The position numbers were made by a program, and so were the translations under genes. This document shows positions 53,174 through 63,800 of a stretch of DNA of 64,000 nt, one piece after another. The notes beneath the pieces were generated by a model. That model saw nothing but the letters and a program-made list of their open reading frames with translations, did not search any database and was not told where the DNA came from. Source of the DNA: Flavobacterium sp. N1736 (GTDB taxonomy: Bacteria > Bacteroidota > Bacteroidia > Flavobacteriales > Flavobacteriaceae); contig NZ_CP109994.1 in the NCBI RefSeq assembly GCF_025947065.1, positions 2,480,001-2,544,000 on the forward strand, read 5' to 3'. The first letter of the stretch is position 1, and the number at the start of each line of letters is the position of its first letter.

Positions 53174-56100
53174 ATGGGCATTACAAATAAAGATCTGTAT
53201 TTTCTACAAGGTGGTGAAGAAATGGGGCAACTCATGCGATCTAAAGATTGGAGTAAAACACCTTTGGGAGATCCTGCGACCTGGCCGCAAAGCCTTTGCA
53301 CCATGCTGGCAGTAGTGCTCAATAACCCTTTTGGCATGTACATTGCCTGGGGAACTGAATATACACAATTATACAATGACAGCTTTAGACCTATTTTGGG
53401 TTTAAATAAACACCCTCAGGCTTTAGGAATTAGTTCTAAAGAAACTTTTTCTGAAATTTGGGATACTATAGGACCAATGTTTGGTGATGTAATGAAAGGA
53501 AAACCAGTTAGTTTTCCGGATTTTATGGTGCCTTTAAACCGAAATGGTTTTGTAGAAGAATGTTATTTTGACTTTTCATACAGTCCAATTAAAATAGAAA
53601 ATGGAGAAGTTGGCGGCGTTTTGGTTACCGTAATTGAAACTACAGAAAAGAAAAAAACGGCCGAAGCATTAATACAAAGCAATACCAGATTTAGAAATAA
53701 TATCATGCAGGCGCCTGTTGCGATGTGCGTTTTTAGAGGTGAAAAACATATTGTTGAAATTGCAAATGAACAAATGATTCAGTTGTGGGGAACTACAAGT
53801 GAAAATGTCATTGACAAACCCATTTTTGAGGCATTGCCACAAACAAAAAATCAGCATCTGGAAAGTTTACTGGATAATGTTTACCAAACCGGTGAAAAAT
53901 TTGTTGCCAATGAAGAGCCTGTTAAACTTCTCAGAAATGGACAAATAGAAGACACTTATATTAATTTTGTTTATGAAGCTTTACGCGAATCTGATGGCAG
54001 TATTTCCGGTGTTGTTGCAATTGCAATTGAAGTAACATCGCAAGTATTATCAAGAGCAAAAGTAGAAGAAAGTGAACATAAAGTGCGAGCGCTGGTAGAA
54101 AATGCGCCTTTTCCGATTGCCGTGTATGTTGGCAAAGAAATGCGTGTAGAACTTGCCAATGAATCGATTATCAATATTTGGGGAAAAGGAAATGATGTGA
54201 TAGGCAAATCATTTAAAGATGTATTGCCGGAACTTGATAATCAGCTTGTTTTTGAACAGATTAATACAGTTCTCGAAACCGGAAAGTCTTTTCATACCCA
54301 AAATACACCGCTTGACTTAACGGTAAATGGAAAGCTCCATACCTATTATTTTAATTACAGCTTAACGCCGCTTTACGATATAAATGGCAATATTTATGGT
54401 GTAATGAATACCGGAGTTGATCTTACGGATTTAAATCTTGCAAAGAAAAAAATAGAAGAAAGCGACAAACGATTCCGTAATACTGTAAAACAAGCTCCGG
54501 TTGGAATTACAATTTTGCGCGGACCAAACCTTATGGTTGAAATGGCCAATGAAGCCTATTTGAAATTAGTGGGCAGAGAAGAAGATACCTTTGTAGGCAA
54601 ACCATTATTTGATTCTTTACCGGAAGTTAAAGATGCTGTAAGTACTTTATTAAACGGTGTTTTAGAAACAGGTATTCCATATCATGGAAATGAAGTTCCG
54701 ATACCTATTAACAAATTTGGAAAACTGGAGACTTTATATTTCGATTTCTTATATCATCCTTTAAAAGAAGAAGACGGAAACATTACTGGCATTATAGTTA
54801 CCGCAACTGAAGTTACCGAAAAAGTAGAGTCCAGAAAAAGAACAGAACAAAACGAAGAACGACTTAACATTGTTGTAGATGCGAGCGAACTTGGAACCTG
54901 GGAGCTAAACCTCAAAACAAAAGATGCTATTTATTCTCAAAGATATCTTGAAATTATTGGCGGTTATAAAACAAATGAGCAATTAACCCACGAACAATTA
55001 CTTAAACATGTGCATCCTGATGATATGCATTTGAGAACCAAAGCGCTTAAAAATGCTTTTGAAACAGGGTATCTCAATTATGAAGCGCGAATGATTTGGC
55101 TTGACAAATCAGTACACTGGATGGAAAGCAAGGGAAAAGTTTTTTATGATGAAAACAATAATCCCGAAAAATTAATAGGAACGACCAGAGATACAACTCT
55201 CGACAAAAAACATCAGCAAGAGCTTGAAGACAGCGAAAAAAGATTCCGTAATCTTGTGATGCAGTCTCCGGTGCCAAAAGCAATATTGAAAGGAAACGAG
55301 ATGGTTGTTGAAATGGCCAATGTTGTCTTATTAAAAAATATCTGGAAGAAAAATGAAAGTGATGTTCAGGACAAAAAAATATTCGACATATTTCCGGAAC
55401 TCAAACAGCAAAAATATGCACATTTATTAAACGAAGTTTATACTACAGGAAAAGTACACTCAGAATCTGAATCGTTGATTTTTATTGACGGAAAAAATGG
55501 TGGACACGAAATGTATATTGATTTTGAATATGCGCCATTACTGGAAAAAGACAATGCCATTTCCGGTATTAAAATCACTATAATTGACGTAACCGAAAAA
55601 GTTCTCGCCAGAAAAAAAATAGAAGAAAGTGAAAAAAGATTTCGTTCATTAACAGAAAGTATTCCGCAGCTAATCTGGGAAACTGACGAAAACGGAAATT
55701 CTTTATTTGCATCAGGAAAATGGTTTGAATACACAGGCATTCACCCTAATGGAGAGGCTGAATGGCGCGCTATGATTCATCCGGCTGATTATGAAGAAAA
55801 TGCAAAAATCTGGGCAAACAGTTTAGCAACGGGAGAAGTGTACAGATGCGATGTACGAGTGAGAAGCAAAGACGGAAATTACCGCTGGCATGCCGTTATT
55901 GGCGAACCTGTTTTTAATGAAGAAAATAAAATTATAAAATGGGTGGGCGCTTTTACAGATATTCAAACTGAAAAAGCGTTTACAAATGAATTGGAAAAAC
56001 AAGTTACCGCAAGAACCAAAGAATTGGAACACAATAATATGGAACTTGAGAAAATGAATAAAGAACTTCAGTCTTTTACCTATATCTCAAGTCACGATTT

Positions 56101-56764
56101 GCAGGAACCGCTTAGAAAAATTCAAACATTTGCCTCGCAGATTATGGAAAGAGAATCTGAAAATTTATCTGATGTTGGAAAAGATAAGTTTCAGAGAATG
56201 CAAAATGCTGCCAAAAGAATGCAAACGCTTATTAACGATTTACTTTCTTACTCCAGAACAAATACGCAGGAAAGAGTCTTTGAAAAAAAGGACATTTCTG
56301 AAATTATCAATGAGGTAAAAGAAGATTTAAAAGAAGAACTCGAACAAAAACATGCTGTTATAGAAAGCGGAGAACCTTGCGAGATTAGTATTATACCATT
56401 TCAATTCAGGCAATTAATATATAATTTAGTAAGCAATTCACTTAAATTTTCTAAACAGGATATTACTCCGGTCATAAAAATTAAAAGCGAAATTCATCCC
56501 GTAAAAAGTTCAGATGATAATTTTTTAACCGAAGGAGGTTATTGTCATATTAGTATTTCGGATAACGGAATTGGTTTTGATCAGGAATACAATACCAAAA
56601 TATTTGAAGTATTTCAACGATTACACGGCAGAGAGCAATACAACGGAACAGGAATTGGTCTTGCCATCGTAAAAAAAATTGTAGAAAACCACAATGGTTA
56701 CATCACTGCCAAAGGTGAAAGTAATAAAGGTGCCACTTTTGATATTTATATTCCCGTAGTATAA
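53174..56764 (+). CDS. Multi-PAS sensor histidine kinase
   Basis: 1196-residue soluble sensor kinase with no membrane segments. About seven PAS-type domains occupy residues 1-970: the first carries GGEEMGQLMRSKDWSKTPLG; later ones carry FRNNIMQAPVAMCVFRGEKH, FRNTVKQAPVGITILRGPN and FRNLVMQSPVPKAILKGNEM; the fifth and seventh are PAS_3-like (IPQLIWETDENGNSLFASG). A coiled coil (about 970-1000) leads to HisKA YISSHDLQEPLRKIQTFASQ with phosphoacceptor His about residue 974 onward, then HATPase ISDNGIGFDQEYNTKIFEVF and GTGIGLAIVKKIVENHNG. Paired with the receiver protein just upstream. The signal is unknown; similar PAS chains sense redox or small ligands. Confidence 0.92.
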   Translation: MGITNKDLYFLQGGEEMGQLMRSKDWSKTPLGDPATWPQSLCTMLAVVLNNPFGMYIAWGTEYTQLYNDSFRPILGLNKHPQALGISSKETFSEIWDTIGPMFGDVMKGKPVSFPDFMVPLNRNGFVEECYFDFSYSPIKIENGEVGGVLVTVIETTEKKKTAEALIQSNTRFRNNIMQAPVAMCVFRGEKHIVEIANEQMIQLWGTTSENVIDKPIFEALPQTKNQHLESLLDNVYQTGEKFVANEEPVKLLRNGQIEDTYINFVYEALRESDGSISGVVAIAIEVTSQVLSRAKVEESEHKVRALVENAPFPIAVYVGKEMRVELANESIINIWGKGNDVIGKSFKDVLPELDNQLVFEQINTVLETGKSFHTQNTPLDLTVNGKLHTYYFNYSLTPLYDINGNIYGVMNTGVDLTDLNLAKKKIEESDKRFRNTVKQAPVGITILRGPNLMVEMANEAYLKLVGREEDTFVGKPLFDSLPEVKDAVSTLLNGVLETGIPYHGNEVPIPINKFGKLETLYFDFLYHPLKEEDGNITGIIVTATEVTEKVESRKRTEQNEERLNIVVDASELGTWELNLKTKDAIYSQRYLEIIGGYKTNEQLTHEQLLKHVHPDDMHLRTKALKNAFETGYLNYEARMIWLDKSVHWMESKGKVFYDENNNPEKLIGTTRDTTLDKKHQQELEDSEKRFRNLVMQSPVPKAILKGNEMVVEMANVVLLKNIWKKNESDVQDKKIFDIFPELKQQKYAHLLNEVYTTGKVHSESESLIFIDGKNGGHEMYIDFEYAPLLEKDNAISGIKITIIDVTEKVLARKKIEESEKRFRSLTESIPQLIWETDENGNSLFASGKWFEYTGIHPNGEAEWRAMIHPADYEENAKIWANSLATGEVYRCDVRVRSKDGNYRWHAVIGEPVFNEENKIIKWVGAFTDIQTEKAFTNELEKQVTARTKELEHNNMELEKMNKELQSFTYISSHDLQEPLRKIQTFASQIMERESENLSDVGKDKFQRMQNAAKRMQTLINDLLSYSRTNTQERVFEKKDISEIINEVKEDLKEELEQKHAVIESGEPCEISIIPFQFRQLIYNLVSNSLKFSKQDITPVIKIKSEIHPVKSSDDNFLTEGGYCHISISDNGIGFDQEYNTKIFEVFQRLHGREQYNGTGIGLAIVKKIVENHNGYITAKGESNKGATFDIYIPVV

Positions 56765-56779
56765 ATATAAATCATAAAA

Positions 56780-56838
56780 AAAACGGAAACAACTTCAAAA
56801 GTCGTTTCCGTTTTAATCCTGACTTCATTGAAGTCAGG
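56780..56838. terminator. Bidirectional terminator pair
   Basis: Hairpin 56780-56814 (AAAACGGAAACAACT against AGTCGTTTCCGTTTT, one mismatch) followed by a second perfect hairpin 56818-56838 (CCTGACTTC ATT GAAGTCAGG). They lie between the convergent kinase and lipocalin-like genes, with A/T runs on both sides. Confidence 0.8.
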
Positions 56839-56860
56839 ATTTCTTAATTCAAAAAATAAA

Positions 56861-57280
56861 TTATCTTGTATATACTGTGATAACACCAGTAGCTTTATCT
56901 TTTAATTTTAACTCTTTATTAGTTAAATTCATAATGTCAGATGTTGTACCAACACCGTTAACAGTAATCGTTAAATCATTATGAGATCTTGCGTAAGTTC
57001 CTGTAGTTTCAGTTAAAGAACAAGTAGTTCCTTGATAATCACCTAAAACTGCTGCATTACTTACTCTTAAATCTAAATAATCTCCAGGACAACCTGCTTG
57101 ATTTGCCGGAGCATCAACCAATTGTTCTACACCGTTTACAATTACACCTTGTTTACTAAGGTTATATTTTCCTTCAATTGGAACAATTGTTTCTCCATCG
57201 TTATCGTCATTGCTACAAGATGTAGCGAAAATACCTAACCCTAATGCTACTACGAATAATATTCTTTTTAAATTTTTCAT
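56861..57280 (-). CDS. Small lipocalin-like lipoprotein
   Basis: 139 residues, signal MKNLKRILFVVALGLGIFAT with lipobox TSCS and then a Asp/Asn-rich linker SNDDNDGE. The mature domain (IEGKYNLSKQGVIVNGVEQL to VITVYTR) is short and beta-rich, like the lipocalin-like/DUF4923 family of Bacteroidota. Two cysteines may form a disulfide (PGDY region and TTCSLTE). Probably anchored at the outer membrane; ligand unknown. Stands alone, convergent with the kinase. Confidence 0.75.
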   Translation of the reverse strand: MKNLKRILFVVALGLGIFATSCSNDDNDGETIVPIEGKYNLSKQGVIVNGVEQLVDAPANQAGCPGDYLDLRVSNAAVLGDYQGTTCSLTETTGTYARSHNDLTITVNGVGTTSDIMNLTNKELKLKDKATGVITVYTR

Positions 57281-57689
57281 GATTTGATTTTTGTTAAATT
57301 TTAATTATAATTTTTTATTTCTGTAGTGCTAAATTACTTTCAAAGAGGCTGAAGTCTGTTCCATAATTTTTCCATTTTCTTACATAATTTGTATTTTTAG
57401 ATAATTTTAACTAAAATCGTTGCATAATCGTCTAAAAATAACCTGCTAAACAGGCATTTGTTAATTTTTATTTAAAACATTGATTTTTAACCAAAAACAA
57501 CAGTTAACTATTTCATAACCTTTAGATTACGATCAATTTATATGTTTTTTATTAATTTGATTAAAACTAAATACCATGAAATTCTTCAACCTGACATTCC
57601 TCACTTCATTTAAAGAATGGCTTTTTTTAAAAGCTATGCAATCTACTTTCCTTCATTAATAACCAGAAATAAAGGAAAGAATTACTTAA
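57281..57689. other. Intergenic region without recognised features
   Basis: 409 bp, AT-rich. It must hold the promoters of the lipoprotein and GH1 genes, but I find no exact TAnnTTTG box I would trust. A 27-residue ORF at 57576-57659 (MKFFNLTFLTSF) is too short to call. Confidence 0.5.
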
Positions 57690-59045
57690 ATGAATAAAAT
57701 TGACAATTCACTACTAAATAAAGAACAATTTGGGGAGGATTTCTTGTGGGGAGTCTCTACAGCCGCTTTCCAAATTGAAGGAGCACATGATGCCGAAGGG
57801 AAAGGTGCTTCGATCTGGGATGTTTTTACTTCTCAAAAAGGCAAGATAAAAAATGGTCATCACGCTATTAATGCCTGCGATTTTTATAACACCTATAAAG
57901 ACGATATTGAGCTGGTAAGGCAATTAAATATTCCCAATTTTAGATTTTCTATTAGTTGGCCGCGAATTATGCCTACAGGAATTCATCCTGTAAATCAGGC
58001 AGGAATCGACTACTACAATAAAATCATTGATTTTTTAATAGAATGCGGAATAGAACCCTGGGTTACACTTTATCATTGGGATTTACCACACGCCCTTGAA
58101 TTAAAAGGCGGATGGACCAATAGAGAATGTGTTTCGTGGTTTTCAGATTATACAGAAGTCTGCGCAAAACACTTTGGCGACAGGGTTAAAAACTGGATGG
58201 TTATTAACGAACCTTCTGTTTTTACGGGTGCCGGATATTTTCTGGGTATTCATGCTCCGGGAAAAAAAGGAATTACCAATTTTATAAAAGCCATGCATCA
58301 TGTTACATTAGCAACTGTTGCGGGTGCAAAAATTTTGAGAGATAAAGTTGCTGATGCTAATATTGGTACCACTTTTTCGTGTACGCATATTGAACCTTTC
58401 TCTGATAAACCGGCTGATATTCAAGCTGCAAAAAGAGTCGACACTTTACTAAACAGAACTTTTATAGAACCTATTTTAGGACTAGGTTATCCGCAGGAAG
58501 ATCTACCCGTGCTTAAAAAGCTTAACAGTTATATTCTAAAAGATGATGTAAACAATCTTGCGTTTGATTTTGATTTTATCGGATTACAATGTTACACGCG
58601 CGAAATTGTAAAATCGTCAATATTGATTCCGTATGTTGGTGCCGAATTAGTTAGTGCTGAAAAAAGAAATGCCATTACAACCGAAATGGGATGGGAAGTT
58701 TATCCTCCTGCCCTATACCACGTTTTAAAAAGGTTTAATGCATATAAAAACATTAAAAAAATCATTATAACCGAAAACGGTGCCGCTTTCCCTGATAAAG
58801 TGACAAACGGTAAGGTTTACGATATTAAACGTACACATTATATACAAGATCATTTAGAACAAATATTAAAAGCCAAACACGACGGTTTTAATGTTGATGG
58901 TTATTTTGTATGGAGTCTTACTGATAATTTTGAATGGGCAGAAGGTTACAATGCAAGGTTTGGATTAATTCACGTTGATTTTGATACACAAAAAAGAACC
59001 ATTAAACAATCCGGTCAATGGTATGGTGAGTTTTTATCAAAATAA
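57690..59045 (+). CDS. GH1 family beta-glucosidase
   Basis: Family GH1 retaining beta-glycosidase, 451 residues, cytoplasmic (no signal). N-terminal motif FGEDFLWGVSTAAFQIEGAH with ISWPRIMPTGIHPVNQAGID. Acid/base Glu174 in MVINEPSVF, nucleophile Glu362 in IITENGAAF, and the C-terminal aglycone motif YFVWSLTDNFEWAEGYNARF. Hydrolyses beta-glucosides or related beta-glycosides taken up by the cell. Length and all motifs fit; substrate is not determined. A short membrane protein follows in the same direction. Confidence 0.95.
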   Translation: MNKIDNSLLNKEQFGEDFLWGVSTAAFQIEGAHDAEGKGASIWDVFTSQKGKIKNGHHAINACDFYNTYKDDIELVRQLNIPNFRFSISWPRIMPTGIHPVNQAGIDYYNKIIDFLIECGIEPWVTLYHWDLPHALELKGGWTNRECVSWFSDYTEVCAKHFGDRVKNWMVINEPSVFTGAGYFLGIHAPGKKGITNFIKAMHHVTLATVAGAKILRDKVADANIGTTFSCTHIEPFSDKPADIQAAKRVDTLLNRTFIEPILGLGYPQEDLPVLKKLNSYILKDDVNNLAFDFDFIGLQCYTREIVKSSILIPYVGAELVSAEKRNAITTEMGWEVYPPALYHVLKRFNAYKNIKKIIITENGAAFPDKVTNGKVYDIKRTHYIQDHLEQILKAKHDGFNVDGYFVWSLTDNFEWAEGYNARFGLIHVDFDTQKRTIKQSGQWYGEFLSK

Positions 59046-59102
59046 ACGAAGAAGAAACAAGGATAAAATTTAGAAATTTATATAAACTTAAATGGCAATT
59101 TT

Positions 59103-59267
59103 ATGGAAATCAATTGGCTTATTATAGTTGCAGTTTTTATTGCTGTTGTTTTATTGGTTTATATTTTGATAAAACAGAATAAAAAAGACCGTAAAAAAAT
59201 TGAAGAAGAATTAAATTATGTTCCGGAAGGTGAAGAAGCTGAAATCAATAATGAGAAGGAATCATAG
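59103..59267 (+). CDS. Small single-helix membrane protein (54 residues)
   Basis: ATG at 59103 to TAG at 59265-59267: one hydrophobic helix (LIIVAVFIAVVLLVYILIK) followed by a charged tail KDRKKIEEELNYVPEGEEAE. The form is common in flavobacteria as a conserved hypothetical protein. It lies 57 bp after GH1 and just before a terminator, so it may share its transcript. Function unknown. Confidence 0.65.
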   Translation: MEINWLIIVAVFIAVVLLVYILIKQNKKDRKKIEEELNYVPEGEEAEINNEKES

Positions 59268-59293
59268 TAGGTGTAGATTTTTAAAAAACTAAA

Positions 59294-59394
59294 AAGGGTT
59301 TTGAATGTTAAATCTCAAAACCCTTCTCTTTTATACTTTAATAAAAAGTATATTCTAATAAAAAGCCTTTCAGGATTTCTCCCAAAAGGCTTTT
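59294..59394. terminator. Two terminator hairpins between convergent genes
   Basis: First hairpin 59294-59327 (AAGGGTTTTGA / TCAAAACCCTT) with T-rich tail, for the plus-strand GH1/small-protein unit. Second 59361-59394 (AAAAGCCTTT / AAAGGCTTTT), pointing to the TolC gene end on the minus strand. Together they separate the convergent units. Confidence 0.8.
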
Positions 59395-59417
59395 ATCTAC
59401 AAATTAACAAGGCAATA

Positions 59418-60854
59418 TTATTTCCAGCCGCCGCCTAATTCTTTATAAACATTGACTGCAGCAGTTAATTGATCTCTTTTAGTATCTATTAATTCAAGTT
59501 TCGCTTCTAAAGCATCTCTTTGTGTCATCAATACCTCAAAATAATCGACTCTCGCTGATTTAAACAAATCGTTAGAAACATCAATCGATGTGTTTAAGGC
59601 ATCAACTTGCTGTGATTTCAGATCGTAGCTTTTTCCTAAATTATCAATTTTAGAAAGCTGATTCGAAACTTCGATATAAGCATTCAAAATCGTTTTATCA
59701 TAATTGTACAACGCCTGAAGCTGTCTTGCATTAGCACTGTTAAACTCTGCTTTAATCGCATTTCTGTTAATTAATGGCGCAGCAATATCTCCGGCTAATG
59801 AATACAATAATGATTCCGGAAGTGTAAACAAATACGATGGATTGAAAGCATTAAAGCCAACCGCAGCAGAAATATCCAAAGATGGATAAAACTCTGCACG
59901 AGCCACTTTTACATCCAGTTTTGCAGCTGTAAGCTCCAATTCGGCTTGTTTAACATCAGGACGATTCAGTAATAATTGAGACGGAATTCCTGATTGAACC
60001 GTTGAAGGCAACAAAGCAAGGAAATTGTTTCTGTCTCTTTTAATTTCCTGTGGATATTGACCAACAAGGAAATTAATTTTATTTTCGGCTTCTTTAATTT
60101 TCTGACGAATGTCAAATTCTAAACTTTTAGAAGTTAAAACCTCCGCCTGAAATTTCTGAACAGCCAATTCTGTTGCTCTCGCAGCCTGCTTTTGAACTTT
60201 TACAATTTCCAAAGCATTCGATTGCAATTCAATATTTTGTTTTACAATATCAAGCTGACTGTCTAAAGCTAATAATTCATAATATGAATTTGCAATTTCA
60301 GAAATCAAACTTGTTACTACAAAGTTTTTACCTTCAACCGTAGCTAAGTATCTGGTTAATGCCGCTTTTTTAGAATTGCGTAATTTTTTCCAGATATCAA
60401 CTTCCCAATTTGCATAAGCAGCAACCGAAAAATCTCCAAGCGGATCCGGCGTTTCTTTGCCCGGCATAATTTCTGTCGTAGCATCACCCGCACCCTGGCT
60501 TGTGTAACGTCCTACTTTCTCTACACCCGCTCCGGCTCTAACACCAACAGTTGGTAATAAAAGTCCTTTTCTAACGCGCACATCATTTTTTGCAATTTCA
60601 ATTTCCTGTAAAGTCATTAGCAACTCCTGATTATTTTTCAGGGCTAAGTCAATTAAATTTACAAGGTTTTGATCTTTAAAGAAATCATGCCACGGAATAG
60701 CTGCCATATTCGTTGTGTCTTTGCTAGTTGCAAAAGCCTCTGGAACCGGTTTACTTGGTGTTTCGGGCGTTGCCGCCTGTGGAGCTTTGCAGCTTGCAAC
60801 AGCAAGGCAAAGTCCCACAGCAACACCATATTGATATGTTTTAAATTTATACAT
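59418..60854 (-). CDS. TolC/OprM-type outer-membrane efflux protein
   Basis: About 478 residues from the ATG at 60852-60854 (MYKFKTYQYGVAVGLCLAVA), with lipobox ASCK, a lipoprotein of the NodT/OprM family. Repeated tunnel-forming coiled-coil helices: ALKNNQELLMTLQEIEIAKN, ARATELAVQKFQAEV, LLNRPDVKQAELELTAAKLD and ARVDYFEVLMTQRDALEAKL. The start overlaps the end of the RND pump gene by 8 nt, so they are translationally coupled. It gives the outer-membrane channel of the tripartite pump; the periplasmic adaptor is expected upstream of the pump, outside the window. Confidence 0.93.
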   Translation of the reverse strand: MYKFKTYQYGVAVGLCLAVASCKAPQAATPETPSKPVPEAFATSKDTTNMAAIPWHDFFKDQNLVNLIDLALKNNQELLMTLQEIEIAKNDVRVRKGLLLPTVGVRAGAGVEKVGRYTSQGAGDATTEIMPGKETPDPLGDFSVAAYANWEVDIWKKLRNSKKAALTRYLATVEGKNFVVTSLISEIANSYYELLALDSQLDIVKQNIELQSNALEIVKVQKQAARATELAVQKFQAEVLTSKSLEFDIRQKIKEAENKINFLVGQYPQEIKRDRNNFLALLPSTVQSGIPSQLLLNRPDVKQAELELTAAKLDVKVARAEFYPSLDISAAVGFNAFNPSYLFTLPESLLYSLAGDIAAPLINRNAIKAEFNSANARQLQALYNYDKTILNAYIEVSNQLSKIDNLGKSYDLKSQQVDALNTSIDVSNDLFKSARVDYFEVLMTQRDALEAKLELIDTKRDQLTAAVNVYKELGGGWK

Positions 60855-63800
60855 GATTGTTGTCAATTTCTTCTGTTAATGGATTCTCTTCTTCATGTTT
60901 TACCAACTTGTGTTTCTCTGCAATTCTTCCAAAAATGTAATACAATCCCGGAATCACAAATACACCACAAATAGTTCCGATAAGCATACCTCCCGCGGCG
61001 GCAGTACCAATAGTTCTGTTACCAATTTTACCCGGACCGGTAGCAAAAGCAAGTGGTAATAAACCGGCAATAAAAGCAAATGAAGTCATCAAAATAGGAC
61101 GGAACCTCGCTTTCGCTCCTTCCATTGCGCCTTCAAGAACTGTTTTACCAGCAGCGTGCCTTTGAATAGCAAACTCGACAATTAACACGGCATTTTTACC
61201 CAGTAAACCAATAAGCATTACCATCGCAACCTGAGCATAAATGTTATTCTCTAATCCAGTTACTTTTAACAGAAGGAAAGCTCCGAAAATACCTGCCGGT
61301 AAAGAAAGAATTACTGATAATGGCAGAATAAAACTTTCATATTGTGCTGCTAAAACTAAGTAAACAAATCCTAAACAAATCAGGAATACCCAAATTGCCT
61401 GATTACCCTGAGCAACCTCATCGGCAGAAATACCCGCCCAATCAATATCATAACCTCTTGGTAATTTTTTTGCTGCAACATCCTGAATTACTTTAATAGC
61501 TGTTCCTGAACTATATCCCGGTGCAGCACCACCACTAATTTCAGTAGAAGTATACATATTATGTCTCGTAATTTCTGAAAGACCGTATACTTTTTCTAAC
61601 TTCATAAAAGCAGAAAAAGGCACCATTTCATCACGATCATTTTTTACATACAACTTTAAGATATCATCCGGCTGTGCACGATATTCCGGCGCTGCCTGAA
61701 CGATTACTTTATAGTTAATACCGTATTTAATAAAACTGATTTCGTAGTTACTACCCACAAGAGTTGACAAAGTGTTCATCGCATTTTCGATAGAAACGCC
61801 TTTTTGCTGTGCCAAATCATTATCGACTTTCATCATATATTGAGGGAAACTCGCACTAAAGAAACTAAATACGTTCGCCAATTCCGGACGTTTATTCAAT
61901 TCTTCAACAAAGTCTTTATTAACAGCTTCCAGTTTTTTGAAATCGCTGGAACCGGTTTTATCCAGTAAACGAAGCTCAAATCCTCCCGCTGCTCCATATC
62001 CCGGAACCGCCGGCGGTTGGAAAAACTCGATATTAGCACCCGGAATATCTTTCGATTTCTCTTCCAGTTCAATCATAATCTCCTGTACAGATTCTTTACG
62101 GTCGTTCCAGTCTTTTAAGTTGATCAAACAGGTACCGGCATTAGATCCTGTACCTTCCGTCAAAATTTCATAACCTGCCAATGAAGAAACTGATTTTACA
62201 CCGTCAATTGTTTCCGCAATTTTTTGCAATTGTTCTGCAATATTATTTGTTCTTTCTAATGATGAACCCGGAGGTGTTTGAATAATGGCATAAAACATTC
62301 CCTGATCCTCATTCGGAATAAATCCTGAAGGAACTGTGCTGCTGATTAACCATGTTCCTGCGCAAAATCCTAAAAGAGCAATAATAGTAACCCCTCGTCT
62401 GTTTACAATTTTACCTAGTACATTTTGGTATTTACCTTGTGCAAGGTTAAACTTGTTATTAAAACCGTCGATAAATCTATTTATTGGCGTTCTCTTTTTA
62501 GGCGTACCATGATTATTTTTTAACATCATCGCACAAAGTGCCGGCGTTAAAGTCAAAGCCACAATACCAGAAAGGATAATCGCTGTTGCCATCGTAATCG
62601 AGAACTGTCTGTAGAAAACCCCCACCGGACCAGACATAAAAGCAACCGGAATAAATACCGCCGCCATTAAGAATGTAATCGCAACAATTGCTCCTGCAAT
62701 CTCGTGCATTGCTTTTTTAGTTGCTTTAAATGGAGAAAGATGTTCTTCTTCCATCTTGGCGTGAACGGCTTCGATAACTACAATTGCATCATCGACGACG
62801 ACCCCAATCGCTAATACTAAAGCAAATAGCGTAATTAAGTTCAATGAAATATCAAAGAATGTCATGAACACAAAAGTTCCAACCAACGAAACCGGAACCG
62901 CAATTGCCGGAATAACCGTAGATCGCCAGTCTCCTAAGAAAAGAAATACAACCAAACCAACCAAAATAAATGCCTCGATCAAAGTATGAATTACTTTTTC
63001 GATAGAAGCATCAAGGAATTTAGAAACGTCATACGAAATTTCATAATCCATTCCTTTTGGAAATTTTTGCTTGATTTTTTCCAATTTCGCTTTAACATCT
63101 TCAATAACCTGATTTGCATTAGATCCAAAAGATTGTTTTAATACAATCGCCGCAGATGGTTTTCCATTCAAATTAGAATAAATATCATACATCGAACTTC
63201 CAAATTCTACTTTGGCAATATCTTTCAAACGCAACAATTCTCCGTTACTGCTTGATCTTACGACGATATTTTCGTATTGTTCTTTAGTTGTAAAACGTCC
63301 TGAATATTTTAATACATACTCAAAAGCCTGAGAACGTTTCCCTGAGCTTTCCCCTGTTTTACCAGGAGAAGCTTCCAAACTCTGACTAGATAATGCTTCC
63401 ATTACCTCATCGGCAGAAATTTTATACGCCAGCATACGATCAGGTTTTAACCAGATACGCATTGCATATTCACGTGTTCCCAAGATATCTCCTGATCCCA
63501 CACCATTTACCCTTTTTAATTCTGATAAAACGTTGATATCTGCATAGTTATATAAGAACTTCATGTCCGTATTTTTATCCGTACTGTAAAGATTCACATA
63601 CATCAACATACTCGGAACCTCACGGGTAATCTTAACACCTTCTCTAACTACCAACGGAGGTAATTTATTAGTTACCGAAGCCACACGGTTTTGAACGTTA
63701 ATTGCAGCCTGATTAGGATCTGTACCTAAATTAAATACAACCTGAATACTTGCTTCACCATCATTTCCGGCATCAGAAGTCATATATTTCATTCCCGGAA

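Noticed and set aside
57576..57659. 27-residue ORF in the spacer before the GH1 gene
   Set aside because: Too short and without any recognisable feature; may be chance.
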